Shown here one piece after another: positions 36,072 through 46,700 of a stretch of DNA of 64,000 nucleotides. This DNA is from an uncultured Prevotellaceae bacterium (GTDB lineage: Bacteria > Bacteroidota > Bacteroidia > Bacteroidales > Bacteroidaceae): the NCBI GenBank assembly GCA_902776475.1, contig CACYQD010000001.1:62001-126000 (forward strand), read 5' to 3'. How positions within the stretch are numbered: the stretch's first letter is position 1; each line of letters starts with the position of its first letter. The notes under the pieces are model-generated. The model was given only the letters and a program-made list of their open reading frames with translations. It did not search any database and had not been told where the DNA came from. Position numbers and translations under genes: made by a program.

Positions 36072-39000
36072 ATGAAGAAGTTCAGATTAGTAGATAATGC
36101 ACTGGGTTGGCTGACCTTTCTGATTGCCGCCTTCGTGTATTGCTCTACCGTAGAGCCGACAGCCAGTTTCTGGGACTGTCCGGAATTTATCACCACAGGT
36201 TACAAACTTGAGATCGGCCATCCACCGGGGGCTCCGTTCTTCATGCTCACCGCCAACCTCTTCTCGCAGTTTGCCAGCGACCCGTCGCAGGTGGCTTTGA
36301 TGGTGAACATCATGAATGCCCTGCTCAGTGCGGTGTGCATCCTGTTCCTGTTCTGGTCCATCACCCACCTGGCCCGCAAGCTCATCCTGCGCGACTGGAG
36401 CGACCTGACCACATCGAAGCTCATCGCCATCGAGGCCGCCGGTCTCGTGGGAGCGCTCATCTACACCTTCAGCGACACGTTCTGGTTCAGCGCCGTCGAG
36501 GGAGAGGTTTATGCCTACTCCTCGGCCTTCACCGCCGTGGTGTTCTGGATCATCCTCAAATGGGAAGACCAGGCCGACGACCCCCACAGCGACCGCTGGC
36601 TGGTGCTCATCGCCTACATGACCGGTCTCTCCATCGGTGTCCACCTGCTCAACCTGCTCTGCATCTCCGCCATCGTGCTGGTGTTCTACTACCGCAAGAA
36701 CCCCAATGCCAACCTCAAAGGCTCGTTGCTCGTGCTGGTGGCCTCGTTCGCCATCATCGCCGCAGTGCTCTACGGCGTGGTGCCCGGCATCATCACCGTG
36801 GGCGGTTGGTTTGAGCTGCTCTTCGTCAATGTCCTCAACTGTCCGTTCAACACGGGCGTGATCATCTACATCCTGCTCCTCGTGGCCTCCGTCATCTGGG
36901 CCATCTACGAGAGCTATACCGACCATAGTCTGATGCGCCAGAACATCTCCTTCGTACTGGCCATCGCCATGCTCGGTATCCCGTTCTACGGCTATGGCAT
37001 CCAGGCCGCCATCATCGGTGTCGTCGTGCTGGTCATCCTGTGGCTGCTCCTGCGCATCAAGCGCGGCGGCATACAGCTCATCTCCTCACGTGTGAAGAAC
37101 ACCACGATGCTCTGCCTGCTCATGCTGCTGATCGGCTATTCCACCTATGCGGTGATTGTCATCCGCTCCTCCGCCAACCCGCCGATGGACCAGAACTCAC
37201 CTGAGGACATCTTCACCCTCGGCAACTACCTGAGCCGCGACCAATATGGCTACCGCCCGTTGCTCTACGGCCAGGCCTACAACTCCGAATACTCCGCTGG
37301 CGACGACGGCTACATCAAGTTCGACCGCACGGCCCCCATCTACCAGCGCCGTGAGAAAGCCAGTCCCGACGAGCCCGACCGCTACTTCATCGTCGATTGG
37401 AAGCAGCAGCCCAAGTATGTGCAGAACATGTTCTTCCCGCGCATGTACTCCTCTGCCCATGCCCAGGCCTACGAGAGCATCATCGACGTGAAGGGCCACA
37501 TGGTGCCCTCCGCCTACGGCCAGCCCGACATCAAGATGCCGACGGCCATGGACAACCTGCGGTTCTTCCTGGCCTACCAGTGCAACTTCATGTACTGGCG
37601 CTACTTCATGTGGAACTTCGCCGGACGTCAGAACGACATCCAGGGCAACGGCGAGAAAGAGCACGGCAACTGGATCACCGGCATTCCGTTTATCGACAAC
37701 AACATCCTCAATCTCGGCGACCAGAGCAAACTGCCCGATATTCTGAAGGAGAACAAAGGCCACAACGTGTTCTACTGCCTGCCTCTGTTGCTCGGCATCC
37801 TCGGCCTCTTCTGGCAGGCCTTCCGCGGCCAGCGCGGCATCCGCCAGTTCTGGGTGGTCTTCTTCCTCTTCTTCATGACGGGTCTGGCCATCGTGGTCTA
37901 TCTGAACCAGACGCCCAACCAGCCCCGTGAGCGCGACTACGCCTATGCAGGATCGTTCTACGCCTTCGCCATCTGGTGCGGCCTCGGCGTGACCGCCATC
38001 ATCGACTGGCTCAAGAAACTCGGCCTCAAGCAGACCGCCGTGAGTGCGGTGGCCGCCCTCGCCTGCCTCGCCGTACCCTTCCAGATGGCCTCGCAGACCT
38101 GGGATGACCATGACCGCAGCGGCCGCTATACCTGCCGCGACTTCGGCAGCAACTACCTCATGTCGCTGCAGGAGAAAGGCTATCCCATCATCTTCACCAA
38201 CGGCGACAACGACACCTTCCCGCTCTGGTACAACCAGGAGACTGAAGCCAACCGCACCGACGCCCGTGTCTGCAACCTCAGTTACCTGCAGACCGACTGG
38301 TATATCGACCAGATGCTCCGTCCTGCCTACGACTCCCCGAGCGTGCCGATCACCTGGCCCCGTATCGACTACTGTACAGGCACCAACGACGTGGTGATGG
38401 TGCGCCCCGAACTGAAGGAAGCCATCAAGGAACTCTACGATAAGTATCCTGAGGAAGCCGTGAAGGCTTTCGGCGAAAACCCCTTCGAACTCAAGAATGT
38501 GCTGAAGATCTGGGTACGCAATGACGTGACCAAAGAGCAGGCCGACATCAAGAACACCCTGTTCAACTACGTAGGTCTGGAGTCCGACTCCCACCTCGTG
38601 CCCACCGACACCCTCCTGATGACCATCGACAAGGACGCCGTCCGCAAGAGCGGCATGAAGATGGCCTACGAGGAGATACCCGACCAGATGGTCATCTCGC
38701 TCCAGGGCCGCCGCAGTCTGGGCAAGGGCGACCTGATGATGCTCGAGATGATCTCGCAGTGCAACTGGACCCGTCCCATCTATGTGGCCATCACCGTGGG
38801 TGAGGAGAACTACATGAACCTGGGCGACAACTTCATCCAGGAAGGTCTCGTCAACCGCATCACGCCGTTCACCACCAAGAACGATCCCGAGGCCCGCTTC
38901 GACAGCGAGAAGACCTACGACTACGTCATGAACAAGTTTAAGTTCGGCGGTCTCGACAAGCCCGGCCTCTACCTCGACCAGACGGTGATGAGGATGTGCG

Positions 39001-39428
39001 CCACCCACCGCAAGCTGATGACCCAGCTGGCCCTCGCCCTGATCGATGAAGGCAAGGCCGACAAGGCCCGCAAGGTACTGGAGAAGTGCGAGAAGGAGAT
39101 CCCCTCCTACAACGTGCCCATCGACTTCCTGAGCGGCGGTCTCGACCTGGTCAACGGTTGGATCGGCGTGGGCAACAAGAAACGTGCCGCCGAACTGGCC
39201 GAGGAGGTTTGGAAAGTATCGCAGCAGCACATCGAGTGGTATCTCATGCAGAGCCAGAATTACCTGGCCAGTTCACAAAACGAGTGCCAGCTTCACTTCT
39301 ACATCCTGAGCAAGGTATGCGAGGCGATGGAAGAAGCCGACCCGAAGTGGGCCGAGAGCCACACCAACAAACTCAACCTGATGTACGGCACCTACCGGCA
39401 GAAAGTTGAGACCCCTGTCTGGCAATAA
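36072..39428 (+). CDS. DUF2723 (TMEM260-like) multi-spanning glycosyltransferase-type protein
   Basis: The 1118-residue inner-membrane protein starts with the DUF2723 signature (YCSTVEPTASFWDCPEFI, then LEIGHPPGAPFFML at about 50-63). About ten transmembrane helices follow, with a large periplasmic C-terminal half containing YAYAGSFYAFAIW and FTNGDNDTFPLWY. The conserved acidic residues in the first loop resemble those of C-type glycosyltransferases that use polyprenyl-phosphate sugars, and the human homologue is an O-mannosyltransferase. In Bacteroidetes the acceptor is unproven. It is monocistronic, with a promoter before it and a hairpin terminator after. Confidence 0.88.
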   Translation: MKKFRLVDNALGWLTFLIAAFVYCSTVEPTASFWDCPEFITTGYKLEIGHPPGAPFFMLTANLFSQFASDPSQVALMVNIMNALLSAVCILFLFWSITHLARKLILRDWSDLTTSKLIAIEAAGLVGALIYTFSDTFWFSAVEGEVYAYSSAFTAVVFWIILKWEDQADDPHSDRWLVLIAYMTGLSIGVHLLNLLCISAIVLVFYYRKNPNANLKGSLLVLVASFAIIAAVLYGVVPGIITVGGWFELLFVNVLNCPFNTGVIIYILLLVASVIWAIYESYTDHSLMRQNISFVLAIAMLGIPFYGYGIQAAIIGVVVLVILWLLLRIKRGGIQLISSRVKNTTMLCLLMLLIGYSTYAVIVIRSSANPPMDQNSPEDIFTLGNYLSRDQYGYRPLLYGQAYNSEYSAGDDGYIKFDRTAPIYQRREKASPDEPDRYFIVDWKQQPKYVQNMFFPRMYSSAHAQAYESIIDVKGHMVPSAYGQPDIKMPTAMDNLRFFLAYQCNFMYWRYFMWNFAGRQNDIQGNGEKEHGNWITGIPFIDNNILNLGDQSKLPDILKENKGHNVFYCLPLLLGILGLFWQAFRGQRGIRQFWVVFFLFFMTGLAIVVYLNQTPNQPRERDYAYAGSFYAFAIWCGLGVTAIIDWLKKLGLKQTAVSAVAALACLAVPFQMASQTWDDHDRSGRYTCRDFGSNYLMSLQEKGYPIIFTNGDNDTFPLWYNQETEANRTDARVCNLSYLQTDWYIDQMLRPAYDSPSVPITWPRIDYCTGTNDVVMVRPELKEAIKELYDKYPEEAVKAFGENPFELKNVLKIWVRNDVTKEQADIKNTLFNYVGLESDSHLVPTDTLLMTIDKDAVRKSGMKMAYEEIPDQMVISLQGRRSLGKGDLMMLEMISQCNWTRPIYVAITVGEENYMNLGDNFIQEGLVNRITPFTTKNDPEARFDSEKTYDYVMNKFKFGGLDKPGLYLDQTVMRMCATHRKLMTQLALALIDEGKADKARKVLEKCEKEIPSYNVPIDFLSGGLDLVNGWIGVGNKKRAAELAEEVWKVSQQHIEWYLMQSQNYLASSQNECQLHFYILSKVCEAMEEADPKWAESHTNKLNLMYGTYRQKVETPVWQ

Positions 39429-39434
39429 TCATCC

Positions 39435-39475
39435 ATGCAGGAGTGGGGCCACGGAAGGCTCCACTCCTGCATTTT
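39435..39475 (+). terminator. Hairpin terminator between the DUF2723 and deacetylase genes
   Basis: ATGCAGGAGTGG (39435-39446) pairs with CCACTCCTGCAT (39461-39472), 12 bp perfect, followed by a short T run. It decides the next gene's start, because an in-frame ATG at 39435 lies inside the stem. Confidence 0.65.
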
Positions 39476-39494
39476 CCACGATAATCAAGAAGAG

Positions 39495-40106
39495 ATGATA
39501 CTGGAGCAACCCTCTTTCTGGTTGCGCTGGATGTTTCCCAAAGCATACTGGCGGATGAACAAGCACGAACGCGCGGTCTATCTCACGTTCGACGATGGCC
39601 CCATCCCCGAATCCACCCCCTTTATCCTCTCCACGCTCCGCGACTTCGATGCCCGCGCCACCTTCTTCATGGTGGGCGACAACGTGAGGAAATATCCCCA
39701 CCTCTTCCGTCAGGTCGTCGATGCCGGCCATCTGGTGGGCAACCACACATTCAATCATCTCGGAGGTCTGAAGCACCTCACCAAGACTTACCTTGAGAAC
39801 ACGGAGAAAGCCAACCAACTGATCGGGGCACGCCATTTCCGTCCGCCCCACGGTTGGATGAATCCCACCGAGTATTATTTCCTGCGCAAGCACTATCAGA
39901 TTGTGATGTGGGACCTCGTCACCCGCGACTATTCCAAGTGGATGACGGCCGAAGACGTGGTCAACAACGTGAAGACCTACACCCGCAACGGCAGCATCAT
40001 CACCTTCCACGACTCCTTGAAGAGCATCGACAAGTTGCAGACAGCCCTGCCCGCATCGCTCCAATGGCTCCGCGAACAGGGCTATGCCTTCAAGATCTTC
40101 GAATAA
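39495..40106 (+). CDS. Polysaccharide deacetylase (CE4 NodB fold)
   Basis: The 203-residue protein shows CE4 motifs in order: YLTFDDGPIPE (catalytic Asp plus metal Asp), GNHTFNH (metal His pair), FRPPHGW (motif 3, with RPPHG), and ITFHDS near the end. It removes N-acetyl groups from glycans such as peptidoglycan or exopolysaccharide. There is no clear signal peptide; the N-terminus (PSFWLRWMFPKAYWRM) is hydrophobic-basic and may bind the membrane. The ATG at 39495 is chosen because the earlier one is within a terminator stem. Convergent with the GH20 gene. Confidence 0.9.
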   Translation: MILEQPSFWLRWMFPKAYWRMNKHERAVYLTFDDGPIPESTPFILSTLRDFDARATFFMVGDNVRKYPHLFRQVVDAGHLVGNHTFNHLGGLKHLTKTYLENTEKANQLIGARHFRPPHGWMNPTEYYFLRKHYQIVMWDLVTRDYSKWMTAEDVVNNVKTYTRNGSIITFHDSLKSIDKLQTALPASLQWLREQGYAFKIFE

Positions 40107-40117
40107 GCGGCCTGAAG

Positions 40118-41743
40118 CTATTCTTTCTCCCAGGCCACGCCGCAGTATTTCCAATGGCAGAGGTCATACCATTTGTTGAGCCTCAGCTGCCGGGCCTTAT
40201 AGTTCTCATAGTCTTTCTTCTCAGGCCTCGACCACTGCAGTTCAGCCAGTGCGCCCATTCGCGGCAGCACCTGATACTCAGCAAATTCCTCCGTATAGAC
40301 ATATTCCGTCCACAGGTTGGCCTGCACACCGATGATGTGCTGCTTGGCCGCCGCGGTCAGCGACTCAGGCACGGGTTCGAAGGAATAGACCTTCTCCAGG
40401 GGCACATACCCACCGATGAGCAGCGGTTTGTGCCAATAGTCGTTCTCCGGGGTCTGGTAATAGTCGAAGTAAAACCACGACGTAGGCACCATGATGACGT
40501 CGTGCCCCTTCTCCGAGGCGGCGAGACCGCCCTCCTGCCCTCTCCAGCTCATGATGGTGGTCGAGGGATTCACGTCGCAGTCGAGCAGTTCATCCCATCC
40601 GATGGCCTTGCGCCCCTTGCTGTTGAGGTATTTCTCCACCCGTTTCATGAAGTAGCCCTGCAGCCGGTCCTCCTTGGATTGCTTGCCTTCAGCGGTGATG
40701 CCCTCCTGGGCGATGCGCCGCTGGCAACGCTCGCACACCTTCCACCTGGTCCGCGGGGCCTCATCGCCGCCGATGTGGATGTATTCCGAGGGGAAGAGCT
40801 CCATAATCTCGTCGAGCACTCCCTCGACGAACCGGAATGTCTCCTCGCGACCGGCGCAGAGGATGTCGTCAAAAACGCCCCAGTTGGGCTCCACCTCATA
40901 AGGTCCGCCCGTACAACCCAGTTCGGGATAGGCGGCGAGGGCAGCCTCCATGTGGCCGGGCATGTCAATCTCTGGTATCACCGTGATATAACGCTGCCGG
41001 GCATACTCCACGATTTCCTTTATTTCCTCCTGGGTGAAAAATCCGCCATAGCGGGTATAGTCATAGAGGCCTGTGTTGCGCCCCACCACGGTGCGCTGCC
41101 TGTAAGCCCCCACCTCGGTGAGTTTGGGCCATTTCTTGATTTCCACCCGCCATCCCTGGTCATCGGTGAGGTGGAAGTGAAACACGTTGATGTGGTGCAG
41201 GGCAAGCATGTCGATGTATTGTTCGACGAAATCCACGCCGAAGAAGTGGCGGCTCACGTCGAGGTGCATGCCCCGGTAAGGGAAGCGCGGCGCATCCGTC
41301 ACCGTCACGGCCGGAATCTCCTGGGCCATGCCGTCGGCTGTCAGCAACGCTTTCCGCAGTGTCTGCACACCGTAGAAGACGCCCTTGGGCTGCTGTCCCT
41401 CTATCACCACCTTCTTCTCTGTCACAGTGATGCGGTAACCTTCCGGTTCCGTCATCTTCGGATTCAGACGCAGCGCGATGCAACCGGCTTTCACTTTCTG
41501 GTCGGTCAATTCCACGGCCTTGCCCATCATCCGTAGGTATTGGGCCAGGAGATCCGCATTCTGCCACATCATCTCGCCTTCATCGTAGCAGATGACCTGC
41601 AGGTTCTCCATCAGAAACGGCTTGCCTTTCTGCGCCACACATTCCTGAGGCAACGGCACGACATTGAAATCAGCCTGCCGCTGAGCGGAGAGCAGACTTG
41701 GAACAGCCACTAAAGCCACCAAACAAATCAAGATTTTCTTCAT
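40118..41743 (-). CDS. GH20 beta-N-acetylhexosaminidase, secreted
   Basis: Removes terminal GlcNAc or GalNAc from glycans by substrate-assisted catalysis. The 541 residues start with a signal peptide (MKKILICLVALVAVPSLLSA), followed by a GH20b domain (about 25-150) and the (beta/alpha)8 barrel from RGMHLDVSRHFF at 157. The catalytic pair Asp327-Glu328 is in HIGGDEAPR. An NVFHFHLTDDQGWR segment and EIDMPGH are also intact. GlcNAc released here would be used through nagB, at 1.1 kb in the window. A consensus promoter is 59 bp upstream. Confidence 0.96.
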   Translation of the reverse strand: MKKILICLVALVAVPSLLSAQRQADFNVVPLPQECVAQKGKPFLMENLQVICYDEGEMMWQNADLLAQYLRMMGKAVELTDQKVKAGCIALRLNPKMTEPEGYRITVTEKKVVIEGQQPKGVFYGVQTLRKALLTADGMAQEIPAVTVTDAPRFPYRGMHLDVSRHFFGVDFVEQYIDMLALHHINVFHFHLTDDQGWRVEIKKWPKLTEVGAYRQRTVVGRNTGLYDYTRYGGFFTQEEIKEIVEYARQRYITVIPEIDMPGHMEAALAAYPELGCTGGPYEVEPNWGVFDDILCAGREETFRFVEGVLDEIMELFPSEYIHIGGDEAPRTRWKVCERCQRRIAQEGITAEGKQSKEDRLQGYFMKRVEKYLNSKGRKAIGWDELLDCDVNPSTTIMSWRGQEGGLAASEKGHDVIMVPTSWFYFDYYQTPENDYWHKPLLIGGYVPLEKVYSFEPVPESLTAAAKQHIIGVQANLWTEYVYTEEFAEYQVLPRMGALAELQWSRPEKKDYENYKARQLRLNKWYDLCHWKYCGVAWEKE

Positions 41744-41801
41744 AGTATATCTATTTTGATTGAAATCATGTGTCTTTTTTCAGGATAACACTTACTGAGC
41801 A

Positions 41802-41833
41802 CAAAAATAGTTATTTTTTACAAAATGGACAAA
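41802..41833 (-). promoter_or_regulatory. Consensus promoter of the GH20 gene
   Basis: Minus strand TTTG (41830-41833), 20 nt, TATTTTTG (41802-41809): an exact match. Confidence 0.7.
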
Positions 41834-41870
41834 AATATGCCCTCAAAAACAAATTCCACCGCCTCATTAT

Positions 41871-41901
41871 GTTGTTTTTGGGAGGGTATTGCGTATATTT
41901 G
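41871..41901 (+). promoter_or_regulatory. Rightward promoter-like site before a 14-codon frame, in the 41744-42132 gap
   Basis: GTTG (41871-41874), 19 nt, then a perfect TATATTTG (41894-41901). An ATG at 41910 opens a frame of only 14 codons (METSIQTNEIKVTA). It could be a leader peptide, the stub of a lost gene, or chance. Apart from this and the two flanking promoters, the 389-bp gap between the GH20 and ATPase genes shows nothing I can name. Confidence 0.35.
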
Positions 41902-42080
41902 TTGCCAATATGGAAACGAGCATCCAAACCAACGAGATAAAAGTAACCGCATAATCACCCTGCAATTATGATTCATGCCCACAGAAAGCGGGCAGTGCAA
42001 GGTCAAACATGTCGCTCGGAAACTTCGTTGAAAAAAAAGCATAAAAATATATAAAAGTCACTGGAAAAACGACAGCGATT

Positions 42081-42112
42081 ATTGCAAAAGTCGTTTGAAA
42101 AACGTATCTTTG
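42081..42112 (+). promoter_or_regulatory. Promoter of the DUF4143 ATPase gene
   Basis: ATTG (42081-42084), 20 nt, TATCTTTG (42105-42112): a perfect -7 box and one mismatch in -33. It lies inside the longer reading frame that could start at 42082, so the ATG at 42133 is preferred. Confidence 0.65.
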
Positions 42113-42132
42113 CGAACAATATTCAATCTACT

Positions 42133-43569
42133 ATGCTTAAAAGAAAGATCTCTGATACATTAAAAAAGTGGAAGGAGCAACCTAACCATTTCCCACTTGT
42201 TATCATGGGCATTCGCCAATGCGGAAAGACTTATATCTCCCAATTATTCGCCGAGGAGAACTATAAGCATGTGGTATATATCAATTTCATCAAGCAAAAA
42301 AGAAGGAAAGAAGCCTTCTATGACTCAAAGGATGTAGATAGCATTATTCTTAACCTTTCAGCTCAAATGAGGACTGCGAAGTTCGTTCCTGGAGAGACAT
42401 GCATTATCCTTGATGAAATCCAAGACTGCCCTGAAGCGCGCACCAGCCTGAAGTTCTTCAAGGAAGACGGCCGTTATGATATAATAGCTACGGGATCGCT
42501 GCTTGGAGTGCAAGGCTACGGTCAGGACGAAAAGAAGCAGCGCACAAGAAAACCCACCGAAGTAGGAAAGGGAAGCAATTCCGTCCCTGTAGGCTATGAG
42601 CAAATAGAGGAGATGTATCCACTCGACTTTGAAGAGTTTCTGTGGGCGAACAACCTGAATGAAGAAATCATCAATGTATTGAAACGCTGCCTGGAGGAAG
42701 AGACACCTGTACCAGGCGGCATCCATGTTGCTATGAAAACCCTCCTGTATCGATATGTAGCTGTGGGAGGAATGCCTGCTGCTGTCAATGCACTGATAGA
42801 AACTAAAAACATGGGCAAGGTAAATGACGTTTGGAATTCTCTTCTCAAAGAATACCGTTCAGACATGGTGAAATATGCTGAAGACAAGGACAAACCTCAC
42901 ATTCGGGCCTGTTTTAATGCCATTCCAAAGCAACTGGCCAAAGAAAACAAGAAATACCAGTGGTCTAAAGTGGAAAGTGGCGGACGTGGTGTGCATTACA
43001 AAGACTCCCTTCAATGGTTAGAAGATGCCGACATCATACGCCGTTGCTATAACTCCATCATTACGGGACTTCCGTTGGAGGGCAATGCCATAGACAACGT
43101 GTTCAAGGTCTATACTGCGGATATTGGCATGTTGGTTGCCATGCTTGGAGGCACGACAAGAGCGGATATCCTTCAAGGCAATCTGGGAGGATTCAAAGGG
43201 GCAATCTTTGAAAACTTGATGGCCGACACACTCATCAAAAAGGGACAGAGCCTATACTATTTCCAAAAAGATTCTGGCTTGGAGTTGGATTTCCTTATCC
43301 GTTATAAAGGCGAGTGCGTTCCAGTAGAGGTGAAAGCAAAAAGCGCTCAAGCTAAAAGTATCTCTACCATCAGGAAGCACCCTGAGAAATATGGCATAAA
43401 GCATTTCATCAAGTTTGGAGACTACAACATCGGGCGTGATGGAGACCTATTGACCCTCCCTACATATATGCAATTCCTGCTCGATTTGGAGCCAGAGGAA
43501 GTGGTTTTGGAGACGATAGACACCGATGAACTTACGCGAATGGCAAGAGAGTTTCTCGATCAGAAGTAG
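42133..43569 (+). CDS. AAA-type ATPase with DUF4143
   Basis: The 478-residue protein has a P-loop GIRQCGKT at 26-33 (near-consensus Walker A), LDEIQDCPEA as Walker B, and the sensor TGSLLG. The C-terminal DUF4143 region contains FKGAIFENLMADTL, then LELDFLIRYKGECVPVEVKA, a degenerate PD-(D/E)XK-like core (D, E-x-K). These proteins are abundant and mobile in gut Bacteroidales, and their function is unresolved. The AT-rich composition and position at the left border of the restriction/CRISPR region suggest it is part of the variable segment. Confidence 0.85.
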   Translation: MLKRKISDTLKKWKEQPNHFPLVIMGIRQCGKTYISQLFAEENYKHVVYINFIKQKRRKEAFYDSKDVDSIILNLSAQMRTAKFVPGETCIILDEIQDCPEARTSLKFFKEDGRYDIIATGSLLGVQGYGQDEKKQRTRKPTEVGKGSNSVPVGYEQIEEMYPLDFEEFLWANNLNEEIINVLKRCLEEETPVPGGIHVAMKTLLYRYVAVGGMPAAVNALIETKNMGKVNDVWNSLLKEYRSDMVKYAEDKDKPHIRACFNAIPKQLAKENKKYQWSKVESGGRGVHYKDSLQWLEDADIIRRCYNSIITGLPLEGNAIDNVFKVYTADIGMLVAMLGGTTRADILQGNLGGFKGAIFENLMADTLIKKGQSLYYFQKDSGLELDFLIRYKGECVPVEVKAKSAQAKSISTIRKHPEKYGIKHFIKFGDYNIGRDGDLLTLPTYMQFLLDLEPEEVVLETIDTDELTRMAREFLDQK

Positions 43570-43610
43570 TCCGTGTGTTTAAAATATGTTTGTGTTTAAA
43601 TAGAAGAAAG

Positions 43611-43765
43611 ATGAAGAGATTAACATTTGTCCTGTTATGGATGGCTTTTATGGCCATACCGGCCACAGCAGATGCTTCTGGCCCGGCGAACCCGAAATCA
43701 TCATCCCCTACAGCGCCGCCAAACCCTTCCTCACCAAGGAGGCCATCAAGACTGCAGGGCTCTAA
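43611..43765 (+). pseudogene. Remnant of a secreted-protein gene (signal peptide plus C-terminal scrap, out of frame)
   Basis: The ATG at 43611 starts a good signal peptide (MKRLTFVLLWMAFMAIPATA). Directly afterwards the frame runs into proline/serine-rich nonsense. The adjacent frame instead reads FWPGEPEIIIPYSAAKPFLT to a stop at 43763-43765, which looks like the C-terminus of a periplasmic protein (the PYS...L pattern is seen in DUF3298-type domains, a weak assignment). The simplest explanation is an internal deletion with a frameshift. It marks the left edge of the restriction-modification operon. Confidence 0.5.
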
Positions 43766-43799
43766 ATCACCCCAAAAGGTCATTATAACTCATTTTCTT

Positions 43800-46700
43800 C
43801 TATTCACCCACTCCTGGTTCTGCAGCCATATCGTGCTCCTCATGCATGTCTGCATACTTCGTCACACCTGGCTCGATGTCCCGCCGCTTGATTCCGAAAG
43901 CGACAACGAAAAGATACATGGTGGTCAGTACGTTGATAGCATAGTCACATTCCTGCTCCGTGGCGGTCGGGGCCTTGTGGGCTTGGTCGTTGCGCCAGTC
44001 GCGCACCATGGTCAGGTAGTCGCTGAACTTCTTGTCGGCATCGCTCTCGGAGTATTTCAGGCGCTTCAGGCACGGCGTCTGGAAGATGCAGTCGGCCAGT
44101 GTGGCCATGGTGCCCTCCTGACCGATTTTGGTGCTGACTATCTCCGTACGATTCTTTAGATAATACACCTTTTTCAGCAACACCTCGAAGCGGGTGACGA
44201 GGGTGTTGAAATGCTGTTTCTTATCCACGAGAGACACTTTGACGGGACTGCAATACAGGCGGTTGAAGGCATTCTGAATCACGTCGTTGGCACCGTCGAT
44301 GTCATCGGTGGTGCGGGCGGAAATCAGCGCCACCAGGTCATCAGCAATCTGTTCTTTGCTCTTCGGCATCATCCTGAAGACGGCGAACTCCCGTTCTATC
44401 GTGGGCATGATCTTCTCCTTGAACCGCTCCGGGTTGAAGATGAACGTTTCGCCCTCTGCCCGGTAGTTCTGATACATCAAGTCGGCCATCTGCGTCATGA
44501 TGCTGTTGTAGAGTTCGCGGTTCTGGAACAGGCGGTCAAAGGCACCCACGCTGTCGTCGTAGCATTGTTGGGCGGCTCGCTCGAAGATTTCCGGGAAGAT
44601 GCTCTCAGCAAACTGCTTCGGGTCGTTGTTCTTGGCCTGCTTGGTGAGTTTCTTCTTCGCCGCCGTCGTGCTCAGTTTGTCGTAGATGGCTTCCACTATC
44701 ACACGGTCGGAAGGCGAGAAACTGCCCTTGAACATCAGGTTCACCTTGTCGATGATGTTCGACAGCAGGTCCTTGTTCTCGTCGGGTTTGCCACCACCCT
44801 TCACATTCTCGCCCTTGATGCCTCCCTGGCCGCGCTCCAAGACAATCTGTTGCGTCTTACCTTCCTCGATACGCGAGTTGATGAGTTGGATTTGCTTGTT
44901 CAAATCCACCTTCTCGTGGGGAGTCTTGGGCAGCAGACGATAGAGCAGGTCGCAGAACACGTAGGTCTTGTACAGGTCGCGGTCGTAGGTGCGCTCCACC
45001 TGCGCCATATAGGCATAGAAGCGCACGAAGTTCTTCACCAGTGAGCGCACGGTGAAGCGTGTCTCTTCATCGAGGTCTAAGAAGCGGTCCACGATGGGTT
45101 TGAACGCATTGCTCAGTTTGCCCAACCTGTTTTTGTCGCCTTTGGTGGCGGTGGCCAACTTATAGATGGCATCCTCTTCCAATGGACTCCACAGGTGATG
45201 CTGCGCGATGTCGTTGCGGAAATTATACACGCCATTCACATCCACGGGTCGAATCAGTTCCGTGGCCGTATAGAAGGGCTCGAAGGATTTCTTGATGTCC
45301 TCAGGGGCGTTGACGAAGTCCAGCACATAGGTGTCTTCCTTGTCCTTGTGCGCACGGTTCAGTCGGCTCAAAGTCTGCACAGCTTTCACATTCTTGAGTT
45401 TCTTGTCCACAAACATCGTGTGCAGCAGCGGTTCGTCAAAGCCCGTCTGGTATTTGTCGGCCACCACCAGCATGTTATACATGTCACTGGAGAAGTAGAG
45501 TGGCAGCCGCTCCTCGCTGATGTGCAGGTCGGCGGTACTGTTCAGTTGGGTCTCGGTGTATTCCTCCTCCTCGTATTTTACCTTGCCCGAGAAAGCCACC
45601 ATCGGATGCACATCCGTATAGCCCTTTTCCTCGCAGTAGTTCTTGATTTGCAGGAAATAGCGCAGCGCATGGGCGCGGCTCGACGTCACCACCATCGCCT
45701 TGGCCTGTCCCTTCATGGCATTCAGGGTGATTTGCCGGAACTTCTCCACGATGATCTCCGTCTTCTGGTTGATGACGTGCTGGTGGTTGTCGTGATAGGC
45801 TTTCACGGCTTTCGTGGCAGGTGTCTCCTCGTAGGTGGGGTCTTGCGAGATGCGCTTCTCTATCTCGTAGGTCACGCTGTATGGGGTGTATTGCAGCAGC
45901 ACGTCCTTGATGAAACCCTCCTCGATGGCCTGAAGCATCGAATAGATGTGGAAGGCACGATACTTGTCTTCTTCCGTCGTACGGCCCTTTTCCACCAAAA
46001 CGCCGAAGGTTTGCAGCGTTTTGGGCTTGGGCGTGGCGGTGAAGGCATAGAACGACAGGTTGGAGTGCTGACCCTGTGCCAGCAAATCCTCCATCATGCT
46101 GTCGCGCTCCTTCTCCAGTTCTTCCTCGGTCTTCTCTTCCAGTTCGGCCATCTCTCGCAGGGCTTCATCGGTATCGGCCAGTGCCGTCTTCACCTTCTCG
46201 GCGCTTTTGCCGCTTTGGCTGCTATGGGCTTCATCGACAATGATGGCGTAGCGCTTGCCGCTCCTCGATGTCACCTCCTGGTAGATGACGGGGAAGCGGT
46301 GCAGCGTGCAGATGACGATGCGGGCGGCTCCCTCGTTGATGACGTCACGCAACTTGGTCGAGGGGTCTTTGTCGGTGATGGTCTCTATCTGTCCCTCGAT
46401 ATGGTCGAAGCCGAGGATGGTGCTCTGCAACTGTGCGTTGAGCACGCGGCGGTCGGTGATGACAAACACGGCATCGAAGATGCTCTTCTGGGCGGCATCG
46501 TGGAGCGAGGCGAGGCGGTAGGTGAGCCATGCGATGGAGTTCGACTTGCCCGAACCTGCCGAGTGTTGGATGAGGTAGTTCCGTCCGCTGCCTTTCGCCT
46601 CGGTGTCGGCAATCAGTTTCTCCACCACATCCAACTGGTGGTAACGTGGAAAAATGATTTTTACAGAAATGTCCTTTTTCTCCTTGATTTTCCCGTGCTT

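Noticed and set aside
37197-39230. 677-codon minus-strand frame across the DUF2723 gene
   Set aside because: Mirror frame of a gene with a clear signature; no start context, promoter or domain.
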